Source: Lepas anatifera (taxonomy: Eukaryota > Arthropoda > Thecostraca > Lepadidae). From it: a stretch of DNA of 64,000 bases. Positions within the stretch are counted from its first letter, which is position 1. Each line of letters starts with the position of its first letter. A program made the position numbers and the translations under genes. The stretch lies in NCBI GenBank assembly GCA_034440635.1, contig JAOTON010002233.1, positions 145,379 through 209,378 on the forward strand, given 5' to 3'. Shown piece by piece: positions 1 to 22,120 of this stretch. Under the pieces are notes generated by a model. The model did no database searches and had not been told where the DNA came from. It saw nothing but the letters and a program-made list of their open reading frames with translations.

Positions 1-748
1 ATTTAAGCATATCTTTCAGAGGTCCGGATTGCACTGAGGTTCAGAAAGCAGCGTCACGTAGACACGGACCTGCAATATTGGTTCATCTCCTAACTTCGTT
101 AGTTACGACACGTGTGCGCATTTTTCTTCATTATACACTGCATATCGGACAGCTTACTTTATACGGAAAACGTGATCGGAATACGATAAATCGGTGTAGA
201 GCCTAGGTGAGCAACAAACAGTGAAATTGCAACGCAAGCCTTGCTGGGCCTGATTGGACTTTCAGACGGGAGTGCCGCGCTGACTGAGACCTCCCGCCAG
301 GGGTGTGGACTGACCCGGTACAACTTAGTCATTAGCCAGTAGGGGTGTGAAGGGGAGGCGCCGGCAAAATCGACGGTGGGACCTCTGAGCACGGGCGGAT
401 CTAGAGGGAAAACATGAAGTGGTAGAAGGGGAAAGTGGGCAAAACGGCCAACATTGGAAACAAAATGTCAGGCCGAGATGACATCATAACTGCTCTTCTT
501 CAGGAAACAAGCTGTTTTATGGGAGATAACCTCCCATTTTACCAGACTTACACCCGCCATTGCCCCATGCCGATGGGCGCCATTTCGCCGCCTGTACCAG
601 GCGCAGTCACTGGCGGTGCTCACTCAGACGGCTCACTCGGTTTGTGTCGCACTGTCCCAACCGGCATCAGCCTTCTGCATTCTCCGTGCGACCGTGATAG
701 TGTTCGGTGTTTGACTGCGCTCTCTGACGCGGTGTCTCGCTGTTGCAG
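1..748. other. Upstream ovo intron or alternative 5' exon region
   Basis: No exon is certain here. A reading frame with ATGs at 465 and 474 runs into the following exon in the wrong frame. It could only join ovo if a weak donor such as GGCG|GTGCTC (616) were used. The stretch 715-748 has a pyrimidine-containing acceptor context for the first visible ovo exon. I assign no gene. Confidence 0.4.
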
Positions 749-9555
<8,807 letters not shown>

Positions 9556-12500
9556 CTACGGCGGCTGCCGCTAGGGGCGCTGGTGTCGGCACGGGGCAGA
9601 TGGCGCGGGTCGTCGGCGAGGCTCGGCGAAAAGCAATATTGTGACGGTGTCGCCCCGGCAGAACTGGCCGATCAGCCGCCTCCCAGCGGGAGAGCATTGG
9701 TCGGCAACTTTGACGATAAGGTCCATGATGGGTTTTGCACATAATGGCTGTTTTTATTACCTTTTACCTGCTAGCGCAAGCGACGTGCCTCCGTTCCAGC
9801 AGAAATTTGCGCTAGTGTAGATGTGTTCCGCAGAATTTAAAACACGGTTATGTTGGAGAGCAGCATAATTACTCGTATGCACAGTTGAGTATGAGTTGCA
9901 TACGTTTTTACACCGACGCGTAAGACTGTACATGTGCACCAACTTTAAATACGTGTCAATTGTTAAATAGTGACCAGTTGTGTTGTGCGCTTGTTGCGTT
10001 TTTTTCTTACTGCACGTCTGTATGTGTGAATGTGTTTGGGCTATATTGGCTGCTGTTCTGTAGCAGGGCCCGACCAGGAGTAACCAAACATTGCGCGGGT
10101 TGCGTCGAAAGTGTGACCAAAACTGTTGGATCTCTGGGCAGGCATTCTGTGTGATGTGGGTTTCCGCAGGGCATTCTGGGACGTCGACGCTGCAGTTCTG
10201 TGGTTGCGCGAGAGGGCATTGTGAGAAGCCGACGGTGTGTGTTGTGTCGGGTCTTCGGTAGGGGGCGCACCCGCAGGTGGGCTCAGCCCGGGAGCCAACT
10301 CCCGGTCACGCTTCTGTAAGCACAGGCAACACCAGAGCAAATTCAATATTTCATTCTGCAATATTCGTCACAGTTGGGTTCTAATCTACTTTGTCTTGTT
10401 GGCGGCGGGTGCCAGTTTTGCCCTTTCAACTAAAAGCCAGGGAGTTAGAAAGGGGCAGCTGTCTAAAGCGAATCGAACATCTCGTCATCAGTTCAATGGA
10501 AGTGACAGCAGACATTTCTATAGCCAGCTAGGTCACATAAGGAAAAATTCACTGAAAATGTACTTAACCATGTGTATATCACTAAATACGATGGTTAGAA
10601 ATCCACAATCCTTGAATTTAACATATTTTTACATGACTTCCAAAATACCATGTCGTCCTTCAACGTTTAGCTCAAGCCAAGAGCTTGGTTGCCAAAATAA
10701 GACAGCATTAAACAAGCATTATCCTTCAAGATATCAGAAAACATTCCACCGGGCTGAAATTATATTCAAGTTTTATTTTGGCGCCATCTAACTCGCCCTA
10801 CAAAACAGCTGCTGCAAAGTTTCCGGAACCATTAAAAAATCATTGGGAACACTCATTTGCACGATAACAATGCCAAGGTATGGGCAGTGTTTGTTACCAG
10901 CGGTATTTCAGACATTCCGTTTTTCTTCCATAGCTTTCAAGGGGGACAAGATATTAACGACCAGAACATCAGAGTAAACATCGGGCTATCACGAACCAAA
11001 TAATGTATAACATAACAATGTATATAATGTTACTATGTTCGGTCAAAATCAAACCACAGTCAGAGTTAAGGCACGGCAAAAAACGTCAGGTGGTGTAATA
11101 TGGTCGTAGCGTTTGTTAATCGGCTCGCAGAGATAAGACAATTTCAATGGCTGTAAATCAAATGCTCAAAATTTCCTTAGTCATCATTCATGGGCGTAAA
11201 GTAGCCTCAAATGCTCATGTGACACGAGACATGCTGATGAGACATGCTGATTTAAGCCGTATTTACCGAAAAAGAAATATTTCCAAATTCCCCACTGCCT
11301 TTTGAATGGAGGCAAAGGTAAACTGACAAGACCTCAGGCCACAAGAAAGCTTCCCAGATGAAATTATTATCACCCCTGGTCTCCCACACCTGCTTCACAT
11401 TAACAGTCGACGCAATAATTCATTATCTGTAATCACTAAGCCGAACTCTTAACCTGAGATGAACTTCAAATTAGATCACGAGATACAAAAAAGATCCAGG
11501 AATACCGAGGACAAATACAGGGAAACAGAAGGGGAGGTGTGGGTTTTGCAGTATATAGAGAGGCACCGCACGAACCAGGGCCACCTTCAAGTTTCACAAA
11601 ATTGTCAACGTTGCACCTATCTGTCGATTTCAGGAAGGGCCTATGACGACTGTTGCGTCAGCCGGGCTTCAGAGCTGGCAGCTGGCACTGAGCTGTCCCT
11701 CGGTAAGCCGCCGTCCGGACGACACCGCCGCCTCGCCACTCCTCTAATGTACCGGTGGTTGGGTATAGAGACGGACTTTTTCAGCGGGTGGCGGCGCTGA
11801 CGTCCGGACGGCTGCCCCCCCCAGGCCGCCCCCTAACTGATGACGCGACACAGCCCACCGGCGGCGCGCGGCAGTGTAGCGCGTCTCTCTCACCAACCAG
11901 TGTTATGCTATGTTTGTTATGTTTTTTATACCTGTCTGCTGGGCATGTTATACAGTGTGTGAGCTGTCGACTAAAGAAGCGACACAGCGTCGAACAGAGG
12001 GCATTTTAACGGCGCTGGTCAATACTGAGTGTGTAAGCGAGACCGAATGTGAGCGGGCCAGAGTGTGTGTTAGCGACGACCGTGTGCGAGCGTGTGTGAG
12101 AGCGAGACGACGAGAGGGAGCGGGTGTCACCTTTGTAAATGAGTTAAATAGGTCGGTAGACCGACTGAAGGTTGCATGTCCGAGTGCAGCATGTCCCTGG
12201 CCGCCATGGCGGCGTCGGCGGCGCGGCTGGACCGACTATAGCTCTGCTCTTGTACAAATTGTGGTGACAGAGGGACCTCTATCCGCTCTCGGCGGCTGAT
12301 CAGATCCGTCTACGCATGTGCAGCAATACATATTTTAGCGTTACGATTTACTGCTGACACCGTTTGGACTCCTCTTCGAGTGACGTAGACACGGTACCTG
12401 CTATCGGTGCGCTGCCAATCATTATGACAAACCACTCCAACTTTTGATTCAACGCCAGTCATCGAGAGGATGCTGTTGGAACTGGGAAAGTCCGGCGCGT

Positions 12501-12779
12501 GCAAGCCTTTGACTAGGAGGCTGAAGGACGACCGTCAGCGGTAGCAACGATGTCCGGACAACGACAACTGCCTTCACACAGCAGGATCGTTACACAATGA
12601 AGCGATCAGTGGCCTGGAACCCGACCACTTTATGTCCTTGAAATCTGACTCATGTTCCAATTGAAGATACCTGGCAATGAACTTAATTGAGACGTTTAAG
12701 AGATTAGCAACAAATTATATAAATGCAGTTATCATCGTTTATCAGAAAGGTTAGATATTGTGGAATGCTTTGAATATAA
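9556..12779. other. ovo 3' UTR and downstream flank; no gene seen
   Basis: Immediately after the stop codon the sequence is GC-rich and contains a CTCF-like GCTAGGGGCGCTGG block (9568-9581). No canonical AATAAA follows closely, so the transcript end cannot be placed. GC-rich patches at 10160-10310 and 11690-12300 contain open frames without family resemblance. The latter patch (GAGCGAGACGACGAGAGGGAG context) could be a distal promoter or 5' UTR, but I cannot show it. Confidence 0.4.
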
Positions 12780-15490
12780 ATGATAAGACAAGTTCCTCAA
12801 AGTCATAGAAATAAATTTGATGAAATGAAAGAAATGAAGGTGTTTAATTGGTTTGCCACCATATCACAGACATGGTTGAGGAATGGATTAAAAAATTATT
12901 TAACATACATCAGCACGATAAGTTCCTCTTTTTGGAATCTTTCGAAGGAATGCTTGATAAAATTGATAATGAAAGCAAACTAAGAATCCTGGCTGGTGAT
13001 TTCAACCATGACCTATTGAAGTCCCATATCGACTATGCTTCTAAATCTGGTTTCAACTAGCTCCATCATAAAATTTCTGTCATACAATCTCTAGTCACCT
13101 AGGATCCAACGAAAAAATGAAACATTTAATGATAATGTTTTCAAATTACTTACGCAAATTAAAGTCATCAGACATACCGCTGAAAGACTAATCGGACCAT
13201 CTACCCGTATTTATAGCGCTCAAAATACAAGAAGGCATATATAGTCCTAAGAATAGTGCCTCAATATCTGACTTCAGAACAACTAATGCGTTAAATAATA
13301 TCTAAAAATGAGCCTGCAAAATTTTCGACAGCATACAGATGCGGGAGTAGCTTGTAGCAGTCTAGCCAATGTTTACCAGGAAAGAAAACATTTTCCGGGC
13401 AATACGCAAAGAGTAATCCAGTGCATCCACGAATTTCACTCAACATTCTTTGCTGCATGAACAGCAAAGACAAGATATTTGAAAAGTACGTAAAAAACAG
13501 AGTAAACAGACCTGAACAAGTAAATGACATACAGAAACATTTTAACTTCTGTTATTCGCCAAGATAAGAAACACTATTTTCAGGAGGAATTGAAGGAGTA
13601 AAGGAATGATGGTAAACATTTTTTGGAAAACTCTTAATTATCTAATAAAAACAAAAACCCAATGCACAAAATATCCAGTAAAATTTTGACAACGATGACA
13701 GCATGTATAGTGATAATCAGGCTTTCAAATATTTCTTCTCCTCCATTGCCAATGTTTTAGAGAAAAAATCCAATCACAGATACAAATCCTCTTGCACACT
13801 TAACACCACATACCTATAAACCATTATGTGACTTACCTCCTGTTTCAGAACTACATACGACACAAATAGGAAAATGATTAAACACAGGAGTTGACAATAC
13901 CAACTCCAAAATTTGTGTGGATCATACACAAGCATTGTCTCTCATCTCATATTCGTCTCCAATTAATGCTCAGCAAACTCTGTTTCCTAAGACACTTAAA
14001 AAGGCCGCTTTCATACCAATCCATAAGGTTAACGAAGCAATAAATTTATGTCACTTTTATTAACTATCATCCCATTTCAATTTTCCTCAATCTTGTCAAA
14101 AATTATTAGACAATACTGCAGCATTAAATGTTCCAATCTCTGCATGAAAAACGCACACTCCATTATTTTCAATTCGGGTTCAGAAAGAACCACATCACGT
14201 ACATGTCCATTGCCCAAATTCCTAATGATACGGCAAATGCAAATACACAGAATGAAATACTCTTTGCTCTTTAGTCAGATTTGTCTATGGCATTTGATAC
14301 AGTAGTCATTGGGATACTCCTCAAGAAATTGTTCTACCTGGGAATAACATGATTAACTCAGAGAATGCTAATGTCATACCTTTCTGAAAGTATGTAGGGA
14401 ACAAATATTAATGGCATGACTTCATAAGAACTCATTGAAAAGGGAGTGCCTCAGGGCTCTACTTTAGGCCCTCGGTTTATTATGTACATAAATGACATTT
14501 GCAATATTTCCTACGAAGGAAAATTCTTTATTTTTGCAAATGATACTGCTATCACGCAGATTAACCCACACATTGACGGAGGGCGGGTACCCGCCAGCCT
14601 CGGGTTTTTCGGAGATAGAAAAAAACGTACTTGGCATACCTTTGCTGTCATCATTTTTACAACTTTTGTAAGAATTTTAAGGTCAGATCATCTCAGTTCA
14701 GGTCACCAGTTCAGTTCAAGTGACCTGACCTCAAAAAAGGTTTAAGATATCATAATTCGGAACATGTTGAACTTATTCGATTGAAACTCATCACATAATG
14801 GGCTCAACGAGTTCTCTAAAATAGTTCCGGTATTTTCTATATCGATGATATAAGGTCCGGTACGAGCCATGACCTCTCCGTTGGAAATACATGGGAAAAA
14901 TGGTTTTAACTGACCGGCTGCCTTTCAATGTAGATAAAAACAACTACCCAATTTACTCCAAAAATCAAACGAACGACTGTGGTCTCTTTGTCATGCCATG
15001 ACAAAAGATCACAAGAAAAAGTGGTGTGAAATACCTATGCGTATATTGATGAAAACGTAAGACGGAACACGCATCTAAATCAGGTAGCATCAGTTATTAG
15101 TACAAACATTGAACTCTTATAAAAGTAAAATTTTCCCTTCCCAGCATTTTCCCTGCGCTTACTATACCATGCTCTCATAATGTCATGCATTGATTACTGT
15201 TGTATTATTTGGGGAAATACATCGAAAACCAGATTGCATTACCTAGTTGTTCTCAAAAAGAGCACTTCGAATCATAGACAATACACCATATTTTTACGCG
15301 TTCAACGAACTGTTCGCTGAACACGAACTGGTAAAATTACCAGAGATCATTGAAACACAATTACCCAGCATAATCCTAGCCTTCCCGCTTTCATCGCTTA
15401 ACTTTTTCACCTCCAACATTGCAGGAACACCAGACATATACAATATTTTGAAGTACCTTCTGCACCAGCCAAACGCAGAATAAAACATTG
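12780..15490 (+). pseudogene. Decayed CR1/L2-type LINE ORF2
   Basis: Translating in shifting frames recovers an ordered set of LINE landmarks: an endonuclease strong motif (ILAGDFNHDLLK, ~12988), SDHLPVFIAL (~13193-13222), IPIHK (~14016), the RT block PQGSTLGPRFIMYINDI (~14449-14500), FANDTAI in place of FADDTxx (~14534-14556), a LPFNVDKNNY match just after the nested insertion, YLCVYIDENV (~15032) and KRALRIIDNTPY (~15256). Many stops and frameshifts show it is dead. The VPQGS..GP and QKRALRII styles point to the CR1/L2 side of the Jockey superfamily; the clade is inference. A 339-bp MITE interrupts it at 14571. Confidence 0.8.
14571..14909. mobile_element. Short TTAA MITE nested in the LINE
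   Basis: LINE coding sequence stops at the TTAA at 14571 and resumes right after the TTAA at 14906-14909. The insert resembles one end and part of the interior of the TTAA MITEs at 35067-36040 and 39943-40932: GGCGGGTACCC, GTACTTGGCATACC, repeated AGGTCA/GACCTGACCTC motifs, and CTCTCCGTTGGAAATACATGG. The right inverted repeat is missing, so this is a truncated or internally deleted copy. Confidence 0.75.
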
Positions 15491-15625
15491 CCTGTTGTAG
15501 GCCCCTCTTCCATCGCCTAAACTATTCCACATACAGTATTGTGCAAACACCAGAAATATACAATATTTTGAAGCACTAATTGCAGCAACCGAACACAGGA
15601 CAGAACATTGCCTGTTAAAGGACCA
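15390..15625. repeat. Tandem duplication of LINE tail (~125-bp unit)
   Basis: Unit 1 (from about 15390) and unit 2 (from about 15512) share CATCGC(T/C)TAA, ACACCAGA(C/A)ATATACAATATTTTGAAG and ACATTGCCTGTT. The first unit is the end of the LINE reading frame, so the duplication is of its 3' coding end. Confidence 0.75.
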
Positions 15626-18539
15626 AAGACCTGGAGTAAAGTGGTGCTCCCCTCATTCAGAATGTTAGACGTTCCCAGGGATAAAGTTACATTGACGAAC
15701 TTTTTAATACAAATAGCTAGGTCACCATATTTACTAGCATCCTAATCTTAGTGATTGACAGGCATATTTGCATTTTTCAAACTCCTCTTAAAAAATATGC
15801 AACTTTCGGCCACATTACAAACTTGAGCAAAGCAAAATAGGGTATGAGAGGTGCCACTGATACCTTGTGAATGATCAGTCGTGACCAATGTGAACCTTGT
15901 TGTCTTGTTTTTCTTGTCTATCTTCTCGTGTCGGAACCACGGTCCGACTTTTGGCTGATGGTCACCCTATTTATTTCATTGCCTGTTGTATGTGGAGATG
16001 TGCACTTATAACTGCATGTCTGACCGCCTAGATGTTCTTGTATGTACATAAAATGCATAAATTAAAATTTGTCTAGCTGCTTTTTACTAAGCCGCGCCAA
16101 TTTCTTTAAGTGACAAAATTGTCCCCCGACATTTACCCAATACCCAGGTCCTTGGACACGATACACACATTACAATCTAGCTAATAGTTTTCAGCGGTCT
16201 ATAAGGAGATACATACCTTAATATTGAAGGTAGGAGGTTATGCTTTATTCATAAGCATATGCCAGTTTAGAAGAACAAGAGAGAAATAAAAGACAAAGGG
16301 GAGAGAGGCATGACCCATAACATTTAGCCAAGCTTTCTAACTTTCAGTGACGAGTCTTCTTGCAAATGGGCACTCCTGCCAGATGTACTAATATTTTGAC
16401 ATATAACAATATTTTGCTGCTTTGAATATATAACACTATCTTGCTGTTTTGAAATTATTACTGTGGTTCACACAACACGTGCTAGAAATAATTTTGAGCA
16501 TTTAGTATTTCAAATTTCCAATGATCTTGGTCGTGGCCTTTTGCCCCGGTGCATATGACCCGAAGTCAGTCAAAATTGGTGTTTTTGTTTGAATGCTATT
16601 TGAAATCCATTGACTTACTTTGAATTGAAATAATACAAAAATATGGGTTATGAGTTGCAGATTTTACTTTTCCGCCTCCAAAAATAGACACCATATGTAA
16701 ACAAGTTTGTAGTAACCCATTATGTGATTGTGCTAGAGCTTTGGAAGTAAAACAGACGTGTTTCTTACCACTGAGTTTGTTTTCATGACCTCTTGTGACA
16801 TAGGTTATGTCAGGTCACCTAAATAGGCAGTAAGGCATTCAATCATAAATTTGTGCAATAGGACCTTTATAGCCATTGGGACAGTAGGCATCCACAAATA
16901 CGGGGCGATCACTCATATTCCTTTGGACTTTTTAAGCTTATTTCATCGTCTCTTGGCCGTTTGGAGACAGTCTTATGTGTGGAGCGTCGCCGCAAGGTAC
17001 GGTAGTGTGCGTCATTTTATTTCTTTGCCTTCTTCGCACGACATACTGCCCTACTTATCTTTTGACAGTTACTTTCTTAGGCGAGAAGTCCTTTTCCCTC
17101 TTTTCAATCCCTTTTCAATAATGTAAATCTTTTTATATACTTTACGGCGCCCTATCTCCAAGAAGCCTTCCATGAACTTAAGGACATCATCACATACTTG
17201 ACTACCCGATGCCTGGTCGGCTAAAAGACGATCCTTAAGGGTAAAGACGATGAATCTCTTTATCCATGGATCCGTTTGGTTTTTCAATAAAGACGGCAAT
17301 ACTGGTACGCCCACTTTTCGAGGAATGCAGAAAGTATCACCTGGAATTCGAGGAGCCGCTATCAGCCCACACCGACTGCATTGGCGAACGCCTTGTTCAT
17401 ATTTTGGTGGCTGAGCGAACACTAGAAGTACACAATCAGCCTTCGTTTTATGTATGGGACCCGCCCATGCCGAATCAAAAATTAAATAATGCATTCCTGT
17501 AAACTAGAAACCTGTGCAGAATGGATGCCTTAAGATGTGTTCTCCGTAAATCAAAGGCACGATATAAAGGGAGGTCATCAGAAGTAGATGGAATGAGGGG
17601 AGAGACATTTACAAATATTTTATTGCCCTGGGCCCGGTTCTTTCAGATCTTAATGAGGGAAGTGAAAAAATATGGTATCTTGAAAGTTCAGAACTGTCAC
17701 TAGGCATCGTTTCCATCCTTGATGACAACACGACGATAAAAGAAATACGAAATATGTGTTGAAAAATTGCTCATGCCCTATTTATAATTATCTGAAGGCA
17801 ACTATGGGAAAATACAAAGGGATAAAACATGCTTTTCTAAGCCACTTAAGGCCATCAACAAAATTGAGGAATTTCTATTACTTACAGAAAATGTGGAGAA
17901 AAATGATAATTTGATATTTATATGAAATTATTATTATTGAAATTTTATAAAGTAATGTTTTTAAACCCAAACGGCTAAAGAAGTTTGCTTCGCAACAGAA
18001 TTGAGCTTTGCACGTGTGGCATTACGGTACGGACACAATCTGTTGCGGATGTTTGAGATTCGCGTCCTCCGAAATGGGAAGGCTAATTTGAGAAGCGTTA
18101 GAAATTTGTATATTTGGTTTCTTCGGGCGTCAGCAAAAAAGTTTCAAATGTGGGGTGTGTTGGTGACTTTTATTTTAATTGCATAATGCATAGCAAGCAA
18201 GCATCTTACGACGCATTTCGAGTGACATTTCGTCGATGTCCACAAGCATATTTATTATGGGTGATGTGCCAAACGTTCCTGTAATTATCATTATTGCCTA
18301 ATAATGGACAGTGTCGAGAACTTTTTCGCAGACTGAAACGAAGCCTTATACATAACACCACCGTTGTTGATCTTCGAACGAACGATTGACCCGTACAGCA
18401 AAAGAAACATTTATTCTATCGGCACCATACTTAATCCTCGTCAATACCCTAACTTTATTAATTGAATCGAAGCAAACCCCGCTACATCAATCGGGTTACC
18501 GTAAATGTATGTACAAAATTGAGCCGTCACGGTCTCCAC
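15626..18539. other. AT-rich stretch, no gene recognised
   Basis: Several open frames of 60-140 codons exist, the longest on the minus strand at 17069-17494. None shows a family motif, and both strands are open over the same stretch at 17266-17494. I assign nothing. Confidence 0.4.
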
Positions 18540-19015
18540 GTCTATTACAAAAGCGCACACTTGGTTTTTGTACTGGAAATGCTCAACCCATTACGTGCGA
18601 TAAGCAATGTAAGCGTAGTCCAAAGCAGACGATGAATTCCGCGTAGTAAGGCGGTTAATGCTCAGTTGCAGCAGTCTTTGAACGCATATCAAAGCAAAGA
18701 TCGAGATCTATATCGAAAAATCGTCAATGAATAATGAACACTCGATATTGAGTGGTAAGACCAGACACATCATCGATTAAGGCGCCGAACTTGGTCACAC
18801 TTAAAATACTACCCTGTGGTGTACCACTCACGTATCAAAGCTTGTGGGAGTTTCTGAGTTTAAATTTAAAGAACCTTTCATTAATGAAGTTGTTAAGAAA
18901 GTGCCTCATGTCACCCACAATGTCTGCTTCCCACAGTTATCGCAAGATTGAATGTCACCACGCCGTGTCGTACGCCTTTTCTACGTCGAAAAACTCACAT
19001 TATGCTGCTTTGCTT
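18540..19015 (-). pseudogene. Fragment of RNase H-bearing LINE (RT region)
   Basis: On the minus strand this matches the RT section of the full-length LINE, corresponding to plus-strand 45560-46025. Shared landmarks include AATGCTCAG(T/C)TGCA, ATCTATATCG, CTCGATATT, ACTTAAAATACT(A/G)CC(C/T)TGTGGTGT and TCGTACGCCTTTT. It is riddled with substitutions and small indels and has lost both ends. It shows that the same family inserted here earlier. Confidence 0.85.
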
Positions 19016-21699
19016 TGCTCTTATCAGTCAGTTGTCAGCTCACCTATGTTGGGTAAATATTGAGCGCCAGAGCGTCTCAAGGGACCCAATCCTAGGTTTT
19101 CACCCAGAGGTCGAAAAAGGGTCGTGAGAATCACCTACGGAATTTTATACCAAACTCTTGTAACTAACAACCTTGAGCTTTGGCACCAAGATATTATTTG
19201 TCAGATCCTCATTCCTTTTAAATACTACAACATCGTTGGCGAGTTTGCAGATTTTTCGTCCTCTTTCGCCGGTGCACAGTCATTGCACGGTTTTCTGAGC
19301 CGGCCAGAGCCCAACGCTCTTCCAAATGTGCTACCGGGGCGGCAATTGAAGATGCCACTTTCCCTCTTGGACGGGAACGTCCCACCACCAGTGACCACAT
19401 CGTATAAAGCCACCCAGGGGCGGATCCAGAGGGATCTGGCTATGCTCGCATCTCAAAACGAAATAGAGGGAGCCCTCCCAGGACAAAACAATGCTTTATA
19501 GTTGATTAATTGGAGAGGGCGTGTCCGTCAGAAAAATTGAATCGTTTTTGTCCTTTCGCATAGTACATCTGTTAAAGCAAAAATTTATTCACTTCACCAG
19601 CTAATCCTCCCGGCCTCTGCCCGTTTTCTTTTTGCCCGCCGATATGAGTTACCCTCGCACTAACCGGCTGCACCCGCCCCAGTAGTCATCCTTCGTGCAT
19701 TTGCCGTGTGTTGCGGGAAATCTTGTCAGATACTAGTGAACTACGGGAGCCCGTATCCACGTAATAAGTACAAAATGATTGCGGGCAATCAACGGTAGAT
19801 ATAAGTAGATGCCGAACAGCCGTGGAATACCCCAGCGTGTGAATTGAGTACATACGAAGAACCAGCCAACACACTCCTGTGCCTTGCTATCTGGATGTCA
19901 TTGCATGTCAGCCGTTCGTTAAAACACAACAGAAGTCCGCAGCCGAGCCAAAAGTCCTCCCCGGGTCATCCGCTGTGCATATCCCGTGACAAGCATCGTG
20001 GCAAAGCGTTTGTATTTCTCGACTGTGGCACAAGGAGCCCAAATCAATCCAATATATCACTTGCACAGTAACTGCAACACCACAGATCTACGCATTAAAA
20101 AAAAACACGAAAGAAGGCCTCAAAGAACATAAACGGGATATTGCAAGGTAAAATTCTAGAGTAGCTGCGACATCACAGCTCTCGACTTTTCAACACAAAT
20201 ATGGCAGAAACAAAGGCTCCGCCATTCTGGCGCGACACCTGCAGTCCTGCATCGACCATCGCGTCATCTCGAGCCAGCCATTCTGACCTGCATTCCTGCA
20301 TCGACCATCGCGTCATCTCGAACCAGTTTCAAAACAGAGCACATTCACTCCTCAGTCTATGGTCGGCATGGGTAATCAGGTCAGTGACGAGCAAGCCGCC
20401 AAAGATCTTAATGAAAAAAATAACAGGAACATCCCACGCACTCGCTCGTGAGCGAGTTCGGCCAGATGTCAGCCGTGTGCCCTGGCGTCCCGGTCGGAAG
20501 CTGATCAGGGGACTCCGCGCAGCGCACGATGGGTGAGACAGCTGCGGTCTCACGTCCTCCCGCGGGACAGCCAACCATAACGGACGCACCCAACTCACAA
20601 CACACGCATTGCATAGGTTTATTACCGAAAACCCAAAGGAAAGGTGTTACGTGCCATCCCGCACAATCAGTGACATTAAGCAAAAACCAAACTTGTTCAC
20701 GAACCACATAAACGCATTGCAGCGAAATGATTTATCACAACGCAAGACCCGTTTTGATGTATGAACACTTCTAGTGATTCAGCAACACAGATTCAGCTCC
20801 GTCCATCCATCAGAGGCTTCAACTTTAATACGCTGCCTTACAAAACAGGTTAAAATCCGGTTTCGTACAACAAACGTCGCGTGAGATGTATGCAGTGACC
20901 CTGTACCGACCAATCCAAACAGCCAAAAATACACCACTAACCGGTGAGGACACTCAGATCATTATATCCCGCAAGCGCTGTTGCCAAGTCGCTTACAGGA
21001 CACAACCTCAGTGAAGTGAAATTAATCACAACAGAAAACAGATCGACGAACATTCACATTTGGGAGAAATATCAAATTCTGAGTGGCTTTATAACACACC
21101 CTTTCAGATACGATACATATTTATGGCGAAATGCGAAATATTTACGAACAAATCACATGTAACAAGTTACAGCAAAAGCCTTGAAGAGTCAGGCGTCTGA
21201 ACGCCGTTGCACTCAGGCCGCCGTTCTGGGCGACTCTCAGTGCCATCGTGTCCGGGATCCTACCCGGGGCCAGTAGTAAAAACTTCGCTAAGCTTCTGAA
21301 ACAGCCTCTATACATCAGGGAAACAAGCGGACATATATCATCGCTGCTCATGCAAGTTAAACGAGTATTACGCGAGGATTTCGATAGCAATTAATATTGA
21401 AAAGGATGTGCAGTGTACATTGAGCATACCATCAATTCTGACAGCACAAAATACCAAGCTCCACGCAAGCCGGGCCAACCACAACAGTCAGAGGTTGCAC
21501 AGCAGACCAATACTAGGTAACACCATAACGCAGTTACCGCAGTATCATTCGGCGACGACAATGCCTGACATTCCACCGCCAGAGGACGCACCACACAATA
21601 CAAATACAACAAATACCCCGGACGTTCCACCGATCACACAAGCAGGGTTCACGGGACAAAAACGACCAAAACGTCGGGGTAAAGCTCAGCCATCAACGT
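19016..21699. other. Repeat-like sequence without a recognised gene
   Basis: A CAGGGGCGGATCCAGAGGG block at 19416-19434 looks like a hAT-type MITE terminus, but I could not find its partner. A ~50-bp segment (CCTGCATCGACCATCGCGTCATCTCGA) is directly repeated at 20250-20276 and 20296-20322, together with the preceding GCCATTCTG. No protein is recognisable. Confidence 0.45.
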
Positions 21700-22120
21700 C
21701 GATTAACTGATAATGCCCGGCGGTGCGCCGTGCACTGGCAGTCTATCGGACCAGCCTACCAATGCCGCTGATTACCCAACAAAGGCCAGCCGCGCCGCCG
21801 GCATTCGGCCGCCGGTGCCCGGTGATTGATGGCCACAGTGACACCGACTGGTAACTCTCAGTCAGGTAGTCACTGCGATCCGGCGGCGGGCGCCAGCAAA
21901 GGCATGGGAGGTGGCGCCACCTCACCGACCAGCGGTGAGCTCATCACCCCTGAGCTCGGGTAGTCGACAAGCCACTCACAGGCCTGGGCCCGTCCGGTTA
22001 ACAGCGCTCCCCTGATGACTACATCCCCACCGCCATCCCGGTAACCAGCCCAGGGTGCACGGAGTAAGCCGGCACCCACCCTGACTCACCCGCCATTTTT
22101 CTGGCGGGAAACTGCACAGT
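21700..22120. promoter_or_regulatory. GC-rich promoter-like island
   Basis: A 420-bp GC- and CpG-rich island stands in AT-rich surroundings. It contains a 14-bp perfect palindrome AGGTGGCGCCACCT at 21909-21922, which resembles a doubled CTCF core. On the minus strand at 22092-22114 it has TTTCCCGCC (E2F-like), then an ATGG start-like context and a consensus GTGAGT donor. CCCGCC and GGCGGG also form a hairpin here. No following exon was identified, so a minus-strand promoter is only a suggestion. Confidence 0.35.

Noticed and set aside
17069..17494. 141-codon minus-strand frame
   Set aside because: No family motif, an overlapping frame is open on the other strand, and there is no splice or promoter support.
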